A stretch of 64,000 bases of DNA, taken from the NCBI GenBank assembly GCA_021324775.1, contig JAJPIM010000024.1, positions 124,001-188,000 of the forward strand, written 5' to 3'. The position numbers and the translations under genes are program-made. The stretch comes from Gemmatimonadota bacterium. Lineage in GTDB: Bacteria > Gemmatimonadota > Gemmatimonadetes > Gemmatimonadales > Gemmatimonadaceae. This document shows positions 7,629 to 16,357 of the stretch, piece after piece. The notes beneath the pieces are model-generated. The model did no database searches, had not been told where the DNA came from, and was given only the letters and a program-made list of their open reading frames with translations. Numbering within the stretch: position 1 is the stretch's first letter; the number at the start of each line of letters is the position of its first letter.

Positions 7629-8754
7629 AACGTTGCAGGCCCCGACGACGCTGCTGGCGGAGATCACGCATCGCTGCCCGCTGCACTGCCCCTACTGCTC
7701 GAACCCGCTCGATCTGCAGCGCGCGGAGGCCGAGTTGTCGGCCGATGAGTGGAAGCGGGTCTTCTCCGAGGCTCGGGCGCTGGGCGTCCTGCAACTCGGC
7801 CTGTCGGGCGGCGAGCCGCTCCTACGCAAGGATCTCGAGACGCTCGTAGACCACGCGCGGCGGACGGGGCTCTATACCACGCTCGTCACGTCCGGGCTGG
7901 GACTCACCAGGGAACGGGCGCTCCGGCTCCGCGACGCCGGCATCGATCACGTACAGATTTCGTTTCAGGATTCTGATCGCGCGAACGCCGAGCGGATCGC
8001 CGGCATCACGTCGGTGGACAAGAAAGTGGCCGCTGCGGCGCTCGTGCGGGAAATGGGCGTCGCCTTCAGCGTGAACGTCGTCCTGCATCGCGGCAACCTG
8101 GATCATATCGGCGAGATCATCGAGCTCGCGGCGTCGCTCGGCGCGGACCGGCTGGAATTGGCCAACACCCAGTACTACGGATGGGCCACGCTCAATCGCG
8201 ATGCGCTCATGCCAACGCGCGCCCAGCTCGACGCCGCTGAGCCGGTCGTGGACGCCGCGGTCGCGCGCTATCGCGGGAAGATGCAGATCATCTACGTGCT
8301 GCCGGACTACTACAGCCAGTATCCCAAGGCCTGCTACGGCGGTTGGGGCAGCGTGTACATCGTGCTCGGCCCCGATGGGCGGGTCCTGCCATGTCACGCC
8401 GCGACGCAGATCACGTCGCTCTCGTTCGACACGGTGCGCGATCATTCTCTCGAGTGGATCTGGCGTGATTCGCCTGGGTTCCGCGCGTTCCGCGGCGACG
8501 ACTGGATGCGTGAGCCGTGCCGCAGCTGTCCCCGCAAGACCGTGGATTTCGGCGGATGCCGGTGCCAGGCGTTTCTCCTCACCGGCGATGCCCGCAACAC
8601 GGACCCAGTCTGCAGCCTGAGTCCCAACCGTCACATGATCGACGAAGCGCTCGCCGTCGCGGCCGGCATCGACGCGGTTCCCGCATACACGTATCGCACC
8701 ATGCCGCCCGCGACTGCGGCCGCTGCTCGCGTCAAGGCCGCGATCGGTGACTGA
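7618..8754 (+). CDS. pqqE: PqqE, radical SAM PqqA cross-linking enzyme
   Basis: 378-residue radical SAM/SPASM enzyme that forms the C-C bond between Glu and Tyr of PqqA. The SAM cluster ligands are C20, C24 and C27 (CPLHCPYC), followed by the LSGGEPLLRKDLE glycine motif. The SPASM domain supplies auxiliary-cluster cysteines in KACYGGWGSVYIV, VLPCHAA, CRSCPRKT, GGCRCQAF and DPVC. Length and order match PqqE. No pqqF-type protease lies in the unit; the PqqA leader would be removed by an unlinked peptidase. bioF begins 57 bp downstream on the same strand. Confidence 0.97.
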   Translation: MPSETLQAPTTLLAEITHRCPLHCPYCSNPLDLQRAEAELSADEWKRVFSEARALGVLQLGLSGGEPLLRKDLETLVDHARRTGLYTTLVTSGLGLTRERALRLRDAGIDHVQISFQDSDRANAERIAGITSVDKKVAAAALVREMGVAFSVNVVLHRGNLDHIGEIIELAASLGADRLELANTQYYGWATLNRDALMPTRAQLDAAEPVVDAAVARYRGKMQIIYVLPDYYSQYPKACYGGWGSVYIVLGPDGRVLPCHAATQITSLSFDTVRDHSLEWIWRDSPGFRAFRGDDWMREPCRSCPRKTVDFGGCRCQAFLLTGDARNTDPVCSLSPNRHMIDEALAVAAGIDAVPAYTYRTMPPATAAAARVKAAIGD

Positions 8755-8811
8755 TCGCCGCACGCTTCCCCGCGCCCGAGGCACACGTCGCGTCGCGGGT
8801 CCCGGCTGACG

Positions 8812-10038
8812 GTGGAGTCCGGCGCCCAGAGTGTCGCCCCGGCGCATCCCGCCGCGGAAGCGACGCTCGATGACGTTCTGGCGAGCGAGCTCGATAAGCT
8901 GGGTCGCGCCGGCCTGCGCCGGTTCCTGCGGGCCGTCCACGGTCGCGCGGGCGCCCAGGTCATCGTCGCCGGCCAACCCGCCGCCGATTTCTCCTCCAAC
9001 GACTACCTGGGGCTGGCCAGCGAGCCACGCGTCGCCGCCGCCGCCATCGCCGCGCTCGGCAACGACGCCACCGGAGCGGCCGCGGCGCGATTGATCAGCG
9101 GCGACCATCCCGCGCACGAAATGCTGGAACGCGACATCGCGCGGTTCAAGCAGACGGATGCCGCACTGCTCTTCGGGAGCGGATACCTCGCCAACACCAG
9201 CGTGATCCCCGCACTCGTCGGCCCGCGCGACGCGATCTACACCGATGCGCTCAATCACGCATCGATGATCGATGGGTGCCGGTTGTCTCGGGCCGAAGTC
9301 CGGGTAATGCCTCACGTGGATGCCGGCGCGTTCGGGGCGGCGCTCGAGGCCGACCGCGGCCGGTTCCGCCGGAGACTCATCGTCGTCGATGGCGTGTTCT
9401 CGATGGACGGCGACCTGGCGCCGCTCGGCGCCCTCACCGAGCTTGCGCGGGAACACGGCGCGTGGACATATGTCGACGATGCGCACGGGACCGGCGTGCT
9501 CGGACAACACGGTCGCGGCACGGCGGAGCATTTCGGCGTCGAAGGGTCGGTCGAGATCATGATGGGCACGCTCGGCAAGGCGCTAGGAGTCGCTGGTGCG
9601 TACGTGGCTGGCTCCCGGCCGCTCGTCGACTACCTGACCAATCGGGCGCGCGGCTTCGTCTTCACCACCGGCACACCGCCCGCGCTCGCGGCGGCGGCCG
9701 CGGCCGCGCTTCGGATCGCGCGGGCAGAGCCCGATCGCCGCACCCGCCTGCGCGTGGTCGCGCGCCGCCTGCGCGAGGGACTGGCCGCGCTCGGCCGCGA
9801 GTGCCCGGGCCTTCCGGACGGACACATCATCCCGGTGGCCATCGGCGAGGCGGGTGAGACCATCCGCGTCGGCGCGGCACTCGCCGCCCGCGGTTTTCTG
9901 GTGGGCGCGGTCCGCCCGCCGACCGTGCCGCTGGGAACGTCGCGTCTCAGGATCACGGCGAGCGCCGCGCACACGGACACGCAGATCGACGGACTGCTCG
10001 ACGCGCTCGCGGCCACGCTGCCGCTGGTGCCCACGTGA
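8812..10038 (+). CDS. bioF: 8-amino-7-oxononanoate synthase
   Basis: PLP enzyme of the alpha-oxoamine synthase family, condensing pimeloyl-ACP/CoA with L-alanine in biotin synthesis. 408 residues from a GTG start. Conserved blocks include FSSNDYLGLASEP, DDAHGTGVLGQHGRG and the PLP lysine in GTLGKALGVAGAY, then FTTGTPP. It follows pqqE by 57 bp without a visible terminator and overlaps bioA by 4 nt (GTGA). The operon lacks bioC/bioH, so pimelate precursor synthesis must be encoded elsewhere. Confidence 0.95.
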   Translation: MESGAQSVAPAHPAAEATLDDVLASELDKLGRAGLRRFLRAVHGRAGAQVIVAGQPAADFSSNDYLGLASEPRVAAAAIAALGNDATGAAAARLISGDHPAHEMLERDIARFKQTDAALLFGSGYLANTSVIPALVGPRDAIYTDALNHASMIDGCRLSRAEVRVMPHVDAGAFGAALEADRGRFRRRLIVVDGVFSMDGDLAPLGALTELAREHGAWTYVDDAHGTGVLGQHGRGTAEHFGVEGSVEIMMGTLGKALGVAGAYVAGSRPLVDYLTNRARGFVFTTGTPPALAAAAAAALRIARAEPDRRTRLRVVARRLREGLAALGRECPGLPDGHIIPVAIGEAGETIRVGAALAARGFLVGAVRPPTVPLGTSRLRITASAAHTDTQIDGLLDALAATLPLVPT

Positions 10039-11465
10039 CCCACACCACCCCCAGCATCGCCACGAGCATCACCAGCAGCATCACCAGCAGCATCACCAGC
10101 AGCATCACCAGCAGCATCACCGGCGGCATCACCGGCGGCATCACTGGGCTCGATCTGGCGCACGTCTGGCATCCGTACACACAGCACGGACTCGCCCCGT
10201 ACGCCGTGCCGATCGTGCGGGGTAGCGGCGCGCTCCTCTACGATGACGGCGGCCGGCCCATCATCGATGCCATCGCCTCCTGGTGGGTCACGCTCCACGG
10301 ACACGCCAACCCGGTGATCGCCGCTGCCATTGCCGCGCAGGCACGGCAACTCGAACAGGTGATCTTCGCAGGGTTCACACACGAGCCCGCGGCCGCCCTG
10401 GCCTCGGAACTCGTCGCCCGGCTGCCGGCCGGGCTCACCCGCGTCTTTTATTCCGACAACGGATCGACCGCCGTGGAGGTCGCGCTCAAGATCGCGCTGC
10501 AGTACTGGTCGAACCACGGACAGCCGCGAACCCGCATCGTGGCGCTCGACCACGCGTACCACGGCGACACCTTCGGGGCGATGAGCTCCAGTGCGCGCGG
10601 CGTGTTCACCGCACCGTTCGCGTCACACCTGTTCGATGTCGTACGGCTTCCGGGACCCGGACCCGATGCCGGTGAGAGCGAGACACTGGCGGCGCTCGAC
10701 CGGCTGCTCGGTGACGACGCACCCTCCATCGCCGCGATGATCGTGGAACCCAGACTGCAGGCAGCCGGCGGAATGCGCATGTGGGCCGATGAGGTCCTCC
10801 GCGGGATCCGCGAGCGGACCGCGCGGCACGGCGTCCTGCTGATTGCCGATGAGGTGCTGACCGGCTTCGGCCGCACCGGTCCGATGTTCGCCTGCGCAGG
10901 GGCCGGCGTCGTGCCGGATGTCATGTGCCTCTCGAAGGGACTTACCGGCGGGTTTCTTCCCCTCGGTGCGACGGTGGTGCGCGAGGACCTGTTCGAGGCG
11001 TTTCGCGGAACGGACCGCCGCCAGACGTTCTTTCACGGGCACTCGTTCACCGGCAACCCACTGGCGTGTGCCGCCGCACGGGCGAGTCTCTCGCTCTGCG
11101 ACGATCGGTGTGATGCGCGGCGTGCCGCGATCGAAGCCACGCATCGAACCCGCCTCGCACAGTTGGCGGCCCATCCGTGGGTTCGTCACCCGAGAGTCCT
11201 GGGGACCGTTGCAGCGTTCGACCTCCAGCATCCCGACGGCACCGGATCGAGCGGGTACCTCGACCCGATCGGCCGCGAGCTCGCGGCTTTCGCACTGGAT
11301 GCCGGGGTGCTGCTGCGACCCCTCGGCGATGTGGTCTATACGCTGCCGCCATACGAGATCACGGACGAGCAGCTCGGCCGCGTCTACGACGTGATCGCGG
11401 AGTTCCTCGCGCGGCTGGGCAGCCGGACGGCTCGCGGTCCGGCCACCGCGGGGGCCTCCGCATGA
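10035..11465 (+). CDS. bioA: Adenosylmethionine-8-amino-7-oxononanoate aminotransferase
   Basis: Class III PLP aminotransferase making 7,8-diaminononanoate with SAM as amino donor. The core begins at LAHVWHPYTQHG, the hallmark BioA N-terminus; PLP-site blocks are DEVLTGFGRTG and LSKGLTGGFLPLGAT (Schiff-base lysine). The GTG start overlaps the bioF stop (GTGA). Residues about 11-38 are a Ser-Ile-Thr-Ser/Gly-Ile-Thr-Gly repeat from a 12-bp tandem repeat and are not part of the family fold, making this protein longer (476) than usual (~430). It overlaps bioD by ATGA. Confidence 0.95.
   Translation: MTHTTPSIATSITSSITSSITSSITSSITGGITGGITGLDLAHVWHPYTQHGLAPYAVPIVRGSGALLYDDGGRPIIDAIASWWVTLHGHANPVIAAAIAAQARQLEQVIFAGFTHEPAAALASELVARLPAGLTRVFYSDNGSTAVEVALKIALQYWSNHGQPRTRIVALDHAYHGDTFGAMSSSARGVFTAPFASHLFDVVRLPGPGPDAGESETLAALDRLLGDDAPSIAAMIVEPRLQAAGGMRMWADEVLRGIRERTARHGVLLIADEVLTGFGRTGPMFACAGAGVVPDVMCLSKGLTGGFLPLGATVVREDLFEAFRGTDRRQTFFHGHSFTGNPLACAAARASLSLCDDRCDARRAAIEATHRTRLAQLAAHPWVRHPRVLGTVAAFDLQHPDGTGSSGYLDPIGRELAAFALDAGVLLRPLGDVVYTLPPYEITDEQLGRVYDVIAEFLARLGSRTARGPATAGASA
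10065..10148 (+). repeat. Seven 12-bp tandem repeats inside bioA
   Basis: Units of AGCATCACCAGC (four exact), AGCATCACCGGC, GGCATCACCGGC and GGCATCACTGGG, head to tail. They encode SITS or GITG tetrapeptides at the N-terminus of BioA. Copy-number change would alter length by four residues without changing frame. Confidence 0.95.
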
Positions 11466-12235
11466 CGCCGGGCGTGCGTGCCGTGGCGAACCCGCCGGAT
11501 CCGGGCGCGATGCGCGTGAGCAAATCCGCGTTCGGCGTGACGGGGACCGACACGGGCGTCGGCAAGACGATCATAGCGGCTGCCCTCGCGGCCGCGCTCG
11601 TACGCCGCGGCGCCCGCGCCGGCGTGTTCAAGCCCGTCGAGACCGGCGTGGCCGCGGGCACTGACCCACCGGACGCCGCCCTCCTCCGCGCGGCCGCGGG
11701 CGCCACTCACTCGGTCGCGAGTGTGTGCCCGTTCACGTTCGTGGAGCCGCTCGCGCCCATGATCGCGGCGGAACGGGCGGGGATCCGGATCGGCCTCGAC
11801 GCCCTCGACGCCGCATTCGCCTCTGCGACGGAAGACACGGACGCGACGATCGTCGAGGGAGCGGGAGGGCTGCTGGTGCCCATTACCGAGCACGCGACGT
11901 ACGCCACGCTCTTCGCGCGGTGGCGACTCGGTGTCATCATCGTTGCCGCCAACCGCCTGGGCGTCCTGAATCACACGGCGCTGACCGTGCATGCCGCGGA
12001 ATCGGCGGGACTTCGTGTTCATGCTGTCGTTCTCAATACGCTGACGGCTGCACCCGCCGGCCTCGCCGCATTGACCAACGCCGATGCGCTTCGGCGGCTT
12101 CTGCCGGGCCGGCCGGTCGTGGCGTTCCCCTACCTGAGCGACGTTCACCATATTCCTTCCCTGGCCGGCGCCGCCGCTTCCTGCGGACTGCTGGCCGCGC
12201 TTCCCCTGCCCCCGCCAGATGCACACCGCGCCTGA
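11462..12235 (+). CDS. bioD: Dethiobiotin synthetase
   Basis: ATP-dependent carboxylase that closes the ureido ring of dethiobiotin. 257 residues with the P-loop [18 protein letters not shown] and [10 protein letters not shown], the standard BioD signatures. The ATG at 11462 overlaps the bioA stop (ATGA); an internal ATG at 11510 would give a more typical N-terminus ([12 protein letters not shown]). The 3' end overlaps bioB by 17 nt. Clear functional context between bioA and bioB. Confidence 0.94.
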   Translation: MTPGVRAVANPPDPGAMRVSKSAFGVTGTDTGVGKTIIAAALAAALVRRGARAGVFKPVETGVAAGTDPPDAALLRAAAGATHSVASVCPFTFVEPLAPMIAAERAGIRIGLDALDAAFASATEDTDATIVEGAGGLLVPITEHATYATLFARWRLGVIIVAANRLGVLNHTALTVHAAESAGLRVHAVVLNTLTAAPAGLAALTNADALRRLLPGRPVVAFPYLSDVHHIPSLAGAAASCGLLAALPLPPPDAHRA

Positions 12236-13283
12236 TTGGTCCCGGTTCGCCACCCGCTCCCTTGCCGGCGAGATGCTGACTCGCGACGAGGCGCGCGGCG
12301 TGCTCGCCGCACCCGATGACTCGCTGCTCGAGATGCTCGCGGCGGCGTACCGGGTCCGCCGGCGGTACTGGGGCAACCGGGTGCGCTTGCACTTCCTGTG
12401 CAATGCACAGAGCGGGTTGTGCCCGGAGGACTGCCACTACTGTTCGCAGTCGAGCGTCTCGACGTCCGAGATCGACAGGTATCCGTTGCTCGCGCGGGAC
12501 AAGATCCTCGAGGCTGCAGACCGCGCGGCCGCGCTCAAGGCGGGGACGTTCTGCCTAGTCATCTCCGGACGCGCACCTGGCGAGCGCGTGTTCGGCAAGG
12601 TGCTCGATGTCGTCCGGGAGATCCGCTCACGCCACGAACTCAAGATCTGCGCGTGTCTGGGTCTGCTCAACGCGGACCAGGCGACACGTCTGGCGGATGC
12701 TGGTGTCGAGACGGTGAACCACAACCTCAACACCTCCGAGCGGTTTCACCCGGATGTGTGCACGACACACACATTCGCCGACCGCGTCGCCACGGTGGAG
12801 CACGTCAAGGCCGCGGGGATCAAGACGTGCTCCGGCGGGATCATCGGCATGGGAGAGTCGGACGACGATGTGATCGACCTTGCATGCAGCCTGCGCGAGA
12901 TCGGCGTGCGCAGCGTCCCGGTGAATTTCCTGATCCCGATCGCCGGCACTCCGTTCGCGGATCTTCGCGAGCTTGATCCCCGCCGGTGCCTCCGGGTGCT
13001 GTGCCTGTACCGCTTCCTCCTGCCGTCGCAGGAGATCCGGATCGCGGGCGGCCGCGAGGTCCACCTGCGGTCGCTCCAGCCCCTGGGACTCTACCCCGCC
13101 AACTCCATCTTCATCGGCGACTACCTCACCACGCAGGGACAGACGGCGCGCGCCGACTACGCGATGATCCGCGACGCCGGATTCGTGCTCGAGACGCCGG
13201 ACGGCGAGGCCTTCACGGGCGACCCGATGGTGGATGCGCCCGACGTCTACCCGCGCGCACGGCTGCCGCTGCCCGCGATCTAG
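12219..13283 (+). CDS. bioB: Biotin synthase
   Basis: Radical SAM sulfur-insertion enzyme converting dethiobiotin to biotin. 354 residues; SAM cluster ligands C68, C72 and C75 lie in [43 protein letters not shown] and the [2Fe-2S]-site arginine segment [19 protein letters not shown] follow, ending with [14 protein letters not shown]. The start lies inside bioD. It completes bioFADB and is followed 4 bp later by pdxH. Confidence 0.97.
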   Translation: MHTAPDWSRFATRSLAGEMLTRDEARGVLAAPDDSLLEMLAAAYRVRRRYWGNRVRLHFLCNAQSGLCPEDCHYCSQSSVSTSEIDRYPLLARDKILEAADRAAALKAGTFCLVISGRAPGERVFGKVLDVVREIRSRHELKICACLGLLNADQATRLADAGVETVNHNLNTSERFHPDVCTTHTFADRVATVEHVKAAGIKTCSGGIIGMGESDDDVIDLACSLREIGVRSVPVNFLIPIAGTPFADLRELDPRRCLRVLCLYRFLLPSQEIRIAGGREVHLRSLQPLGLYPANSIFIGDYLTTQGQTARADYAMIRDAGFVLETPDGEAFTGDPMVDAPDVYPRARLPLPAI

Positions 13284-13287
13284 ACGC

Positions 13288-13926
13288 GTGCCGCTCTCCG
13301 ACATCCGCCGCGAGTACGCGCACACGACGCTCTCCGAGCGAGACGCCGATCCCGATCCGATCCGGCAGTTCGAACGCTGGTTCGAGGACGCGCGCGCGGC
13401 AGGCCTCCAGGACCTGAATGCGATGACCCTGGCCACCGCGACAGCGGATGGCGAACCATCCGCCCGCATCGTTTTGCTCAAGGCCGCCGATGCACGGGGA
13501 TTCGTGTTCTTTTCGGACTATCGGAGCCGCAAGGGCATGGAGCTCGACGCCAATCCGCGCGCGGCGCTCGTGTTCTACTGGGCCGCACTGGAGCGGCAGG
13601 TGCGCGTCACCGGCCCCACCGCTCGGATCGGCCGCGAGGAGTCGGCGGCTTATTTCAACTCGCGCCCGCTCGGGAGCCGGCTGAGCGCGATGGCCTCGCA
13701 CCAGTCGGCGGTGGTCGCCAACCGTGCGGTGCTGGAAGAACGCGCCAGTGAGTTGGCACGGGAATATGCCGATCGGGCTCCGGAGATCCCGTCGTACTGG
13801 GGCGGGACCCGGGTCGCGCCTGAGACCATCGAGTTCTGGCAGGGTCGCCCGAACCGGCTCCACGACCGGCTGCGCTACACGCGTGACGGCAGCGGCCGGT
13901 GGCGGATCGACCGGCTGTCACCCTGA
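13288..13926 (+). CDS. pdxH: Pyridoxamine 5'-phosphate oxidase
   Basis: FMN enzyme producing pyridoxal phosphate. 212 residues from a GTG 4 bp after bioB. The family blocks are MTLATATADGEPSARIVLLK, RGFVFFSDYRSRKGMELD and the FMN/PLP residues in VRVTGPTARI and SRLSAMASHQS; WQGRPNRLHDR and RWRIDRLSP close the protein as in E. coli PdxH. Placement after bioFADB makes sense because BioF and BioA need PLP; co-transcription is likely. Next gene is convergent. Confidence 0.95.
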   Translation: MPLSDIRREYAHTTLSERDADPDPIRQFERWFEDARAAGLQDLNAMTLATATADGEPSARIVLLKAADARGFVFFSDYRSRKGMELDANPRAALVFYWAALERQVRVTGPTARIGREESAAYFNSRPLGSRLSAMASHQSAVVANRAVLEERASELAREYADRAPEIPSYWGGTRVAPETIEFWQGRPNRLHDRLRYTRDGSGRWRIDRLSP

Positions 13927-13958
13927 CACACCGCCGCCCGCCCCCCGACAGATAACCG

Positions 13959-14444
13959 CTACTGTTTTCCGGTGTGAGACGAATCGGCGGCCGTGCCCTT
14001 CGCCGGCTTGGCGGATCCACCGGATTTCGTCGTCGTGGTCTTGCCGCCTATGCCGGCTTGGGACAGCCCCGCCTTCGCGTTGCCGAAGGCAGTGCTCAGT
14101 TTGCTCTTCGGCTTGGATGAGGTGTCGGTGCCACCCTTGGTCACCGTCTTCGTATCGATGCCTGCCTGCGCCAAACCGGATTTCGCGTTCGCGACGGCGG
14201 TGTGCGTCGTGCTCTTGGCGTCCTTGCCCACCTTCCCGGCCTCGGTCTTCGTGGATGTTCCGGCCTTGGCGCCCGCCGCCTTGGTGTCGGTTGCCGCCTT
14301 CTGGACCGTGTGCTTCGTGTTCGCGATGACGGAATGCTGTTTCTTGCCCGCCGTCGTATCACGGTGTGTAGTGTCCTGAGCGGCCGGCGGCCGTCCGCTC
14401 ATGGTGATGACAGCGGCGAGTGAGATCAGGACACTGAGCAGCAT
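13959..14444 (-). CDS. Secreted Lys/Thr/Ala-rich repeat protein, function unknown
   Basis: 161 residues with a signal peptide (MLLSVLISLAAVITMSG, then RPPAAQ) and a mature part of low hydrophobicity. Two imperfect repeats of about 25 residues are visible: NAKSGLAQAGIDTKTVTKGG and NAKAGLSQAGIGGKTTTTKS; earlier segments (NTKHTVQKAATDTKAAGAKA) are related. Composition recalls LEA-like or nucleoid-tail-like disordered proteins, but I recognise no family. The ATG is chosen because GGAGG lies 6 nt upstream. It is a stand-alone gene between pdxH (convergent) and the serine unit. Confidence 0.7.
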   Translation of the reverse strand: MLLSVLISLAAVITMSGRPPAAQDTTHRDTTAGKKQHSVIANTKHTVQKAATDTKAAGAKAGTSTKTEAGKVGKDAKSTTHTAVANAKSGLAQAGIDTKTVTKGGTDTSSKPKSKLSTAFGNAKAGLSQAGIGGKTTTTKSGGSAKPAKGTAADSSHTGKQ

Positions 14445-14543
14445 CGGATGCCTCCGGCAAACGACAACGCACACCTCATACTGACGCCCGCCACGGTCGT
14501 TCCCGGCCTCTCGACCCACCCATCCAACGCTGCCCGAGGACGG

Positions 14544-15656
14544 TCACCTGCCCAGCGCCCGCAGCACCTCACCGCACGCGTCCAGGCACCCGTCGAGTCC
14601 TTCGAGCGTATGGTCGCCCATGTGGCCGATCCGGACCGTGGAGTCTTTGAGCTTACCGTACCCGCCGCCAATCGTATAGCCTCGCTCCGCCACGCCCCGC
14701 ACGACCGCCCGTGGGGTCACGCCCGGCGGCGTCAGGATCGCCGTCACGGTCGGGGAACGATGTCCAGGAGCCACGAGGGGCGCCACCGCCAGGCCCGTAT
14801 CCCGCTGCAGCCGCGCCGCCCAGTCCCCGGTTCGTGCGCACATCGCCGCGTGCCGTGCCCACGCGGCAGCCATTCCTTCCGTCAGGACCGATTCGAGCTG
14901 GACGTCGAGCGCATAGTAGAGTGACAGCGCGGGCGTATTCGGGGTCTCATCTCGCTCCGCGTTCGTCTCGAACTCGGCGAGGTCGAAATAGATCCCCCGG
15001 CGGTCGTGCTCGCCCGCCGCCAGGAACCGGCCGGACGCCACCGCGAACGCGAGCCCCGGCGGAATCGCCAGCGCTTTCTGAGACCCGGTGAACACGTAGT
15101 CGAGCCCCCAGTCGTCGAAGCGCAACTCCGCGCCGCGGATGCCCGACACACTGTCGATCACGCACACCGCGCCCGCCGCGTGTGCCGCATCGGAGATCGC
15201 GCGGACATCGTTGAGCGCGCCCGTGGATGTTTCGGAGTGAACGACCGAGACCACCGTATGACCGCCGGCCCGAACGCGCGCCGTCACTTCACCGGCATCG
15301 TGTACGGCACCCCATGAGACCTCGTAGCGGTCCACCGCGCGCCCGCACGCGACGGATATATTCGCGAAACGCTCGGAGAAGCCCCCGTTGACGAGGGCGA
15401 GGACGCGGCCTGGCGGCGCGTTCCGGATGGCGGCTTCCATGAGTCCCGTCGCGGACGATGTGGCGACGAACACCGGGCGGCTCGTGCCGAATACCACGCG
15501 GAGTCCCTGTTGCAGGCGCGCGTAGAGGGCTCTGAACTCCGCACCGCGATGCGAGATCATGCGGCCGCTCATCGCCTGGCGTACCACCGGCCGCACCTCG
15601 GTCGGACCCGGCAGGAAGAACGTGCCGAACGCCGTCTCCGCCGCTGGAGGCGTCAC
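14544..15656 (-). CDS. Class V aminotransferase, likely phosphoserine aminotransferase in the serine pathway
   Basis: 370-residue PLP enzyme of the alanine-glyoxylate/serine-pyruvate aminotransferase group. It starts with the family block FFLPGPTEVRPVVRQAM, has SATGLMEAAIRN, VIDSVSGIRGAEL and the PLP lysine in FTGSQKALAIPPGLA, and ends with GYGKLKDSTVRIGHMG. Archaea and several bacteria use such enzymes instead of classical SerC. Since it is the last gene of a unit with serA and serB, 3-phosphohydroxypyruvate is the inferred substrate. GTG start, overlapping the serB stop (GTGA). Confidence 0.88.
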   Translation of the reverse strand: MTPPAAETAFGTFFLPGPTEVRPVVRQAMSGRMISHRGAEFRALYARLQQGLRVVFGTSRPVFVATSSATGLMEAAIRNAPPGRVLALVNGGFSERFANISVACGRAVDRYEVSWGAVHDAGEVTARVRAGGHTVVSVVHSETSTGALNDVRAISDAAHAAGAVCVIDSVSGIRGAELRFDDWGLDYVFTGSQKALAIPPGLAFAVASGRFLAAGEHDRRGIYFDLAEFETNAERDETPNTPALSLYYALDVQLESVLTEGMAAAWARHAAMCARTGDWAARLQRDTGLAVAPLVAPGHRSPTVTAILTPPGVTPRAVVRGVAERGYTIGGGYGKLKDSTVRIGHMGDHTLEGLDGCLDACGEVLRALGR

Positions 15657-16357
15657 GAGCGGGCCGGTACCGCGGTTCCCAGCACCAGGGCCGGCAGCTC
15701 CGCCATGTTGTGGACTACGTAGTCAGCGACGGCCACGACGGCGGGACGCGACGCGACGCCCACGAACGCCGCGAACGCGTCGACGGCGGGGATGTCTCCG
15801 CCAGCCATCGTCTTCAGCTCGGCGTCCGTGCTGCCGTCTCCCACACCGATGATCGGGCGCGCGAGCCCGAGGCCGCGCACGACGATCGGCTTTCCGCCGC
15901 GCCGCGCGAGCGGCGACGTCTCATCGAATCCCGCATACTCGCCGTCGGCTGTGAATCGCAGGGACACGGCGTAAATATCACGGCCGGCGATGCCGAGCGA
16001 TATCGCGAAACGCGCGACGGCCTGCCGCAGGCCGCCACTGACGGCCACGACCCGGATGCCCGCCGCCTGCACCTCGCCGATCGCCAGCCGCGCCCCTGGG
16101 ACGACCCCGGCGCTATAGGCATCGGCGAGCGCGTCCACATCCGAGCGTGCCGGCTTCACGAGCGCGAGCCGGGCGCCGTACACAGCGTCCAGCGGAGTCC
16201 CTCCCTCCATCGCGCGCTGCGTCATTTCCGCCACCGCCTGGGCGACCCTCGGCCCGCGTCGTTCGGCCAGCCATTCGATGCCCTCCACACGCGTCAGCGT
16301 CGAATCGACATCGAGCACGACCGACGCATACCGGACTCCAGCGGCCGGTGCGTTCAC
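15653..16357 (-). CDS. serB: HAD-family phosphoserine phosphatase
   Basis: 234-residue HAD phosphatase. Motif I is VVLDVDSTLTRVEGIEWLA (nucleophile Asp plus DxDST), motif II VAVSGGLRQAVA, and motif III IIGVGDGSTDAELKTMA. The pattern matches SerB: MTQRAMEGGTPL in the cap and an acidic motif III. It would release serine from phosphoserine, the last step of the pathway encoded here. GTG start overlapping the FAD-oxidase stop by 4 nt; the next gene overlaps its stop likewise. Confidence 0.9.
   Translation of the reverse strand: MNAPAAGVRYASVVLDVDSTLTRVEGIEWLAERRGPRVAQAVAEMTQRAMEGGTPLDAVYGARLALVKPARSDVDALADAYSAGVVPGARLAIGEVQAAGIRVVAVSGGLRQAVARFAISLGIAGRDIYAVSLRFTADGEYAGFDETSPLARRGGKPIVVRGLGLARPIIGVGDGSTDAELKTMAGGDIPAVDAFAAFVGVASRPAVVAVADYVVHNMAELPALVLGTAVPARS

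Noticed and set aside
7822-9531. A 569-codon frame opposite pqqE and bioF
   Set aside because: Spans two clear genes and their junction; no family features.
13927-13976. CACACCG/CGGTGTG stem as terminator between pdxH and the repeat protein
   Set aside because: 7-bp arms with a loop of over 30 nt that overlaps the coding end; not convincing.
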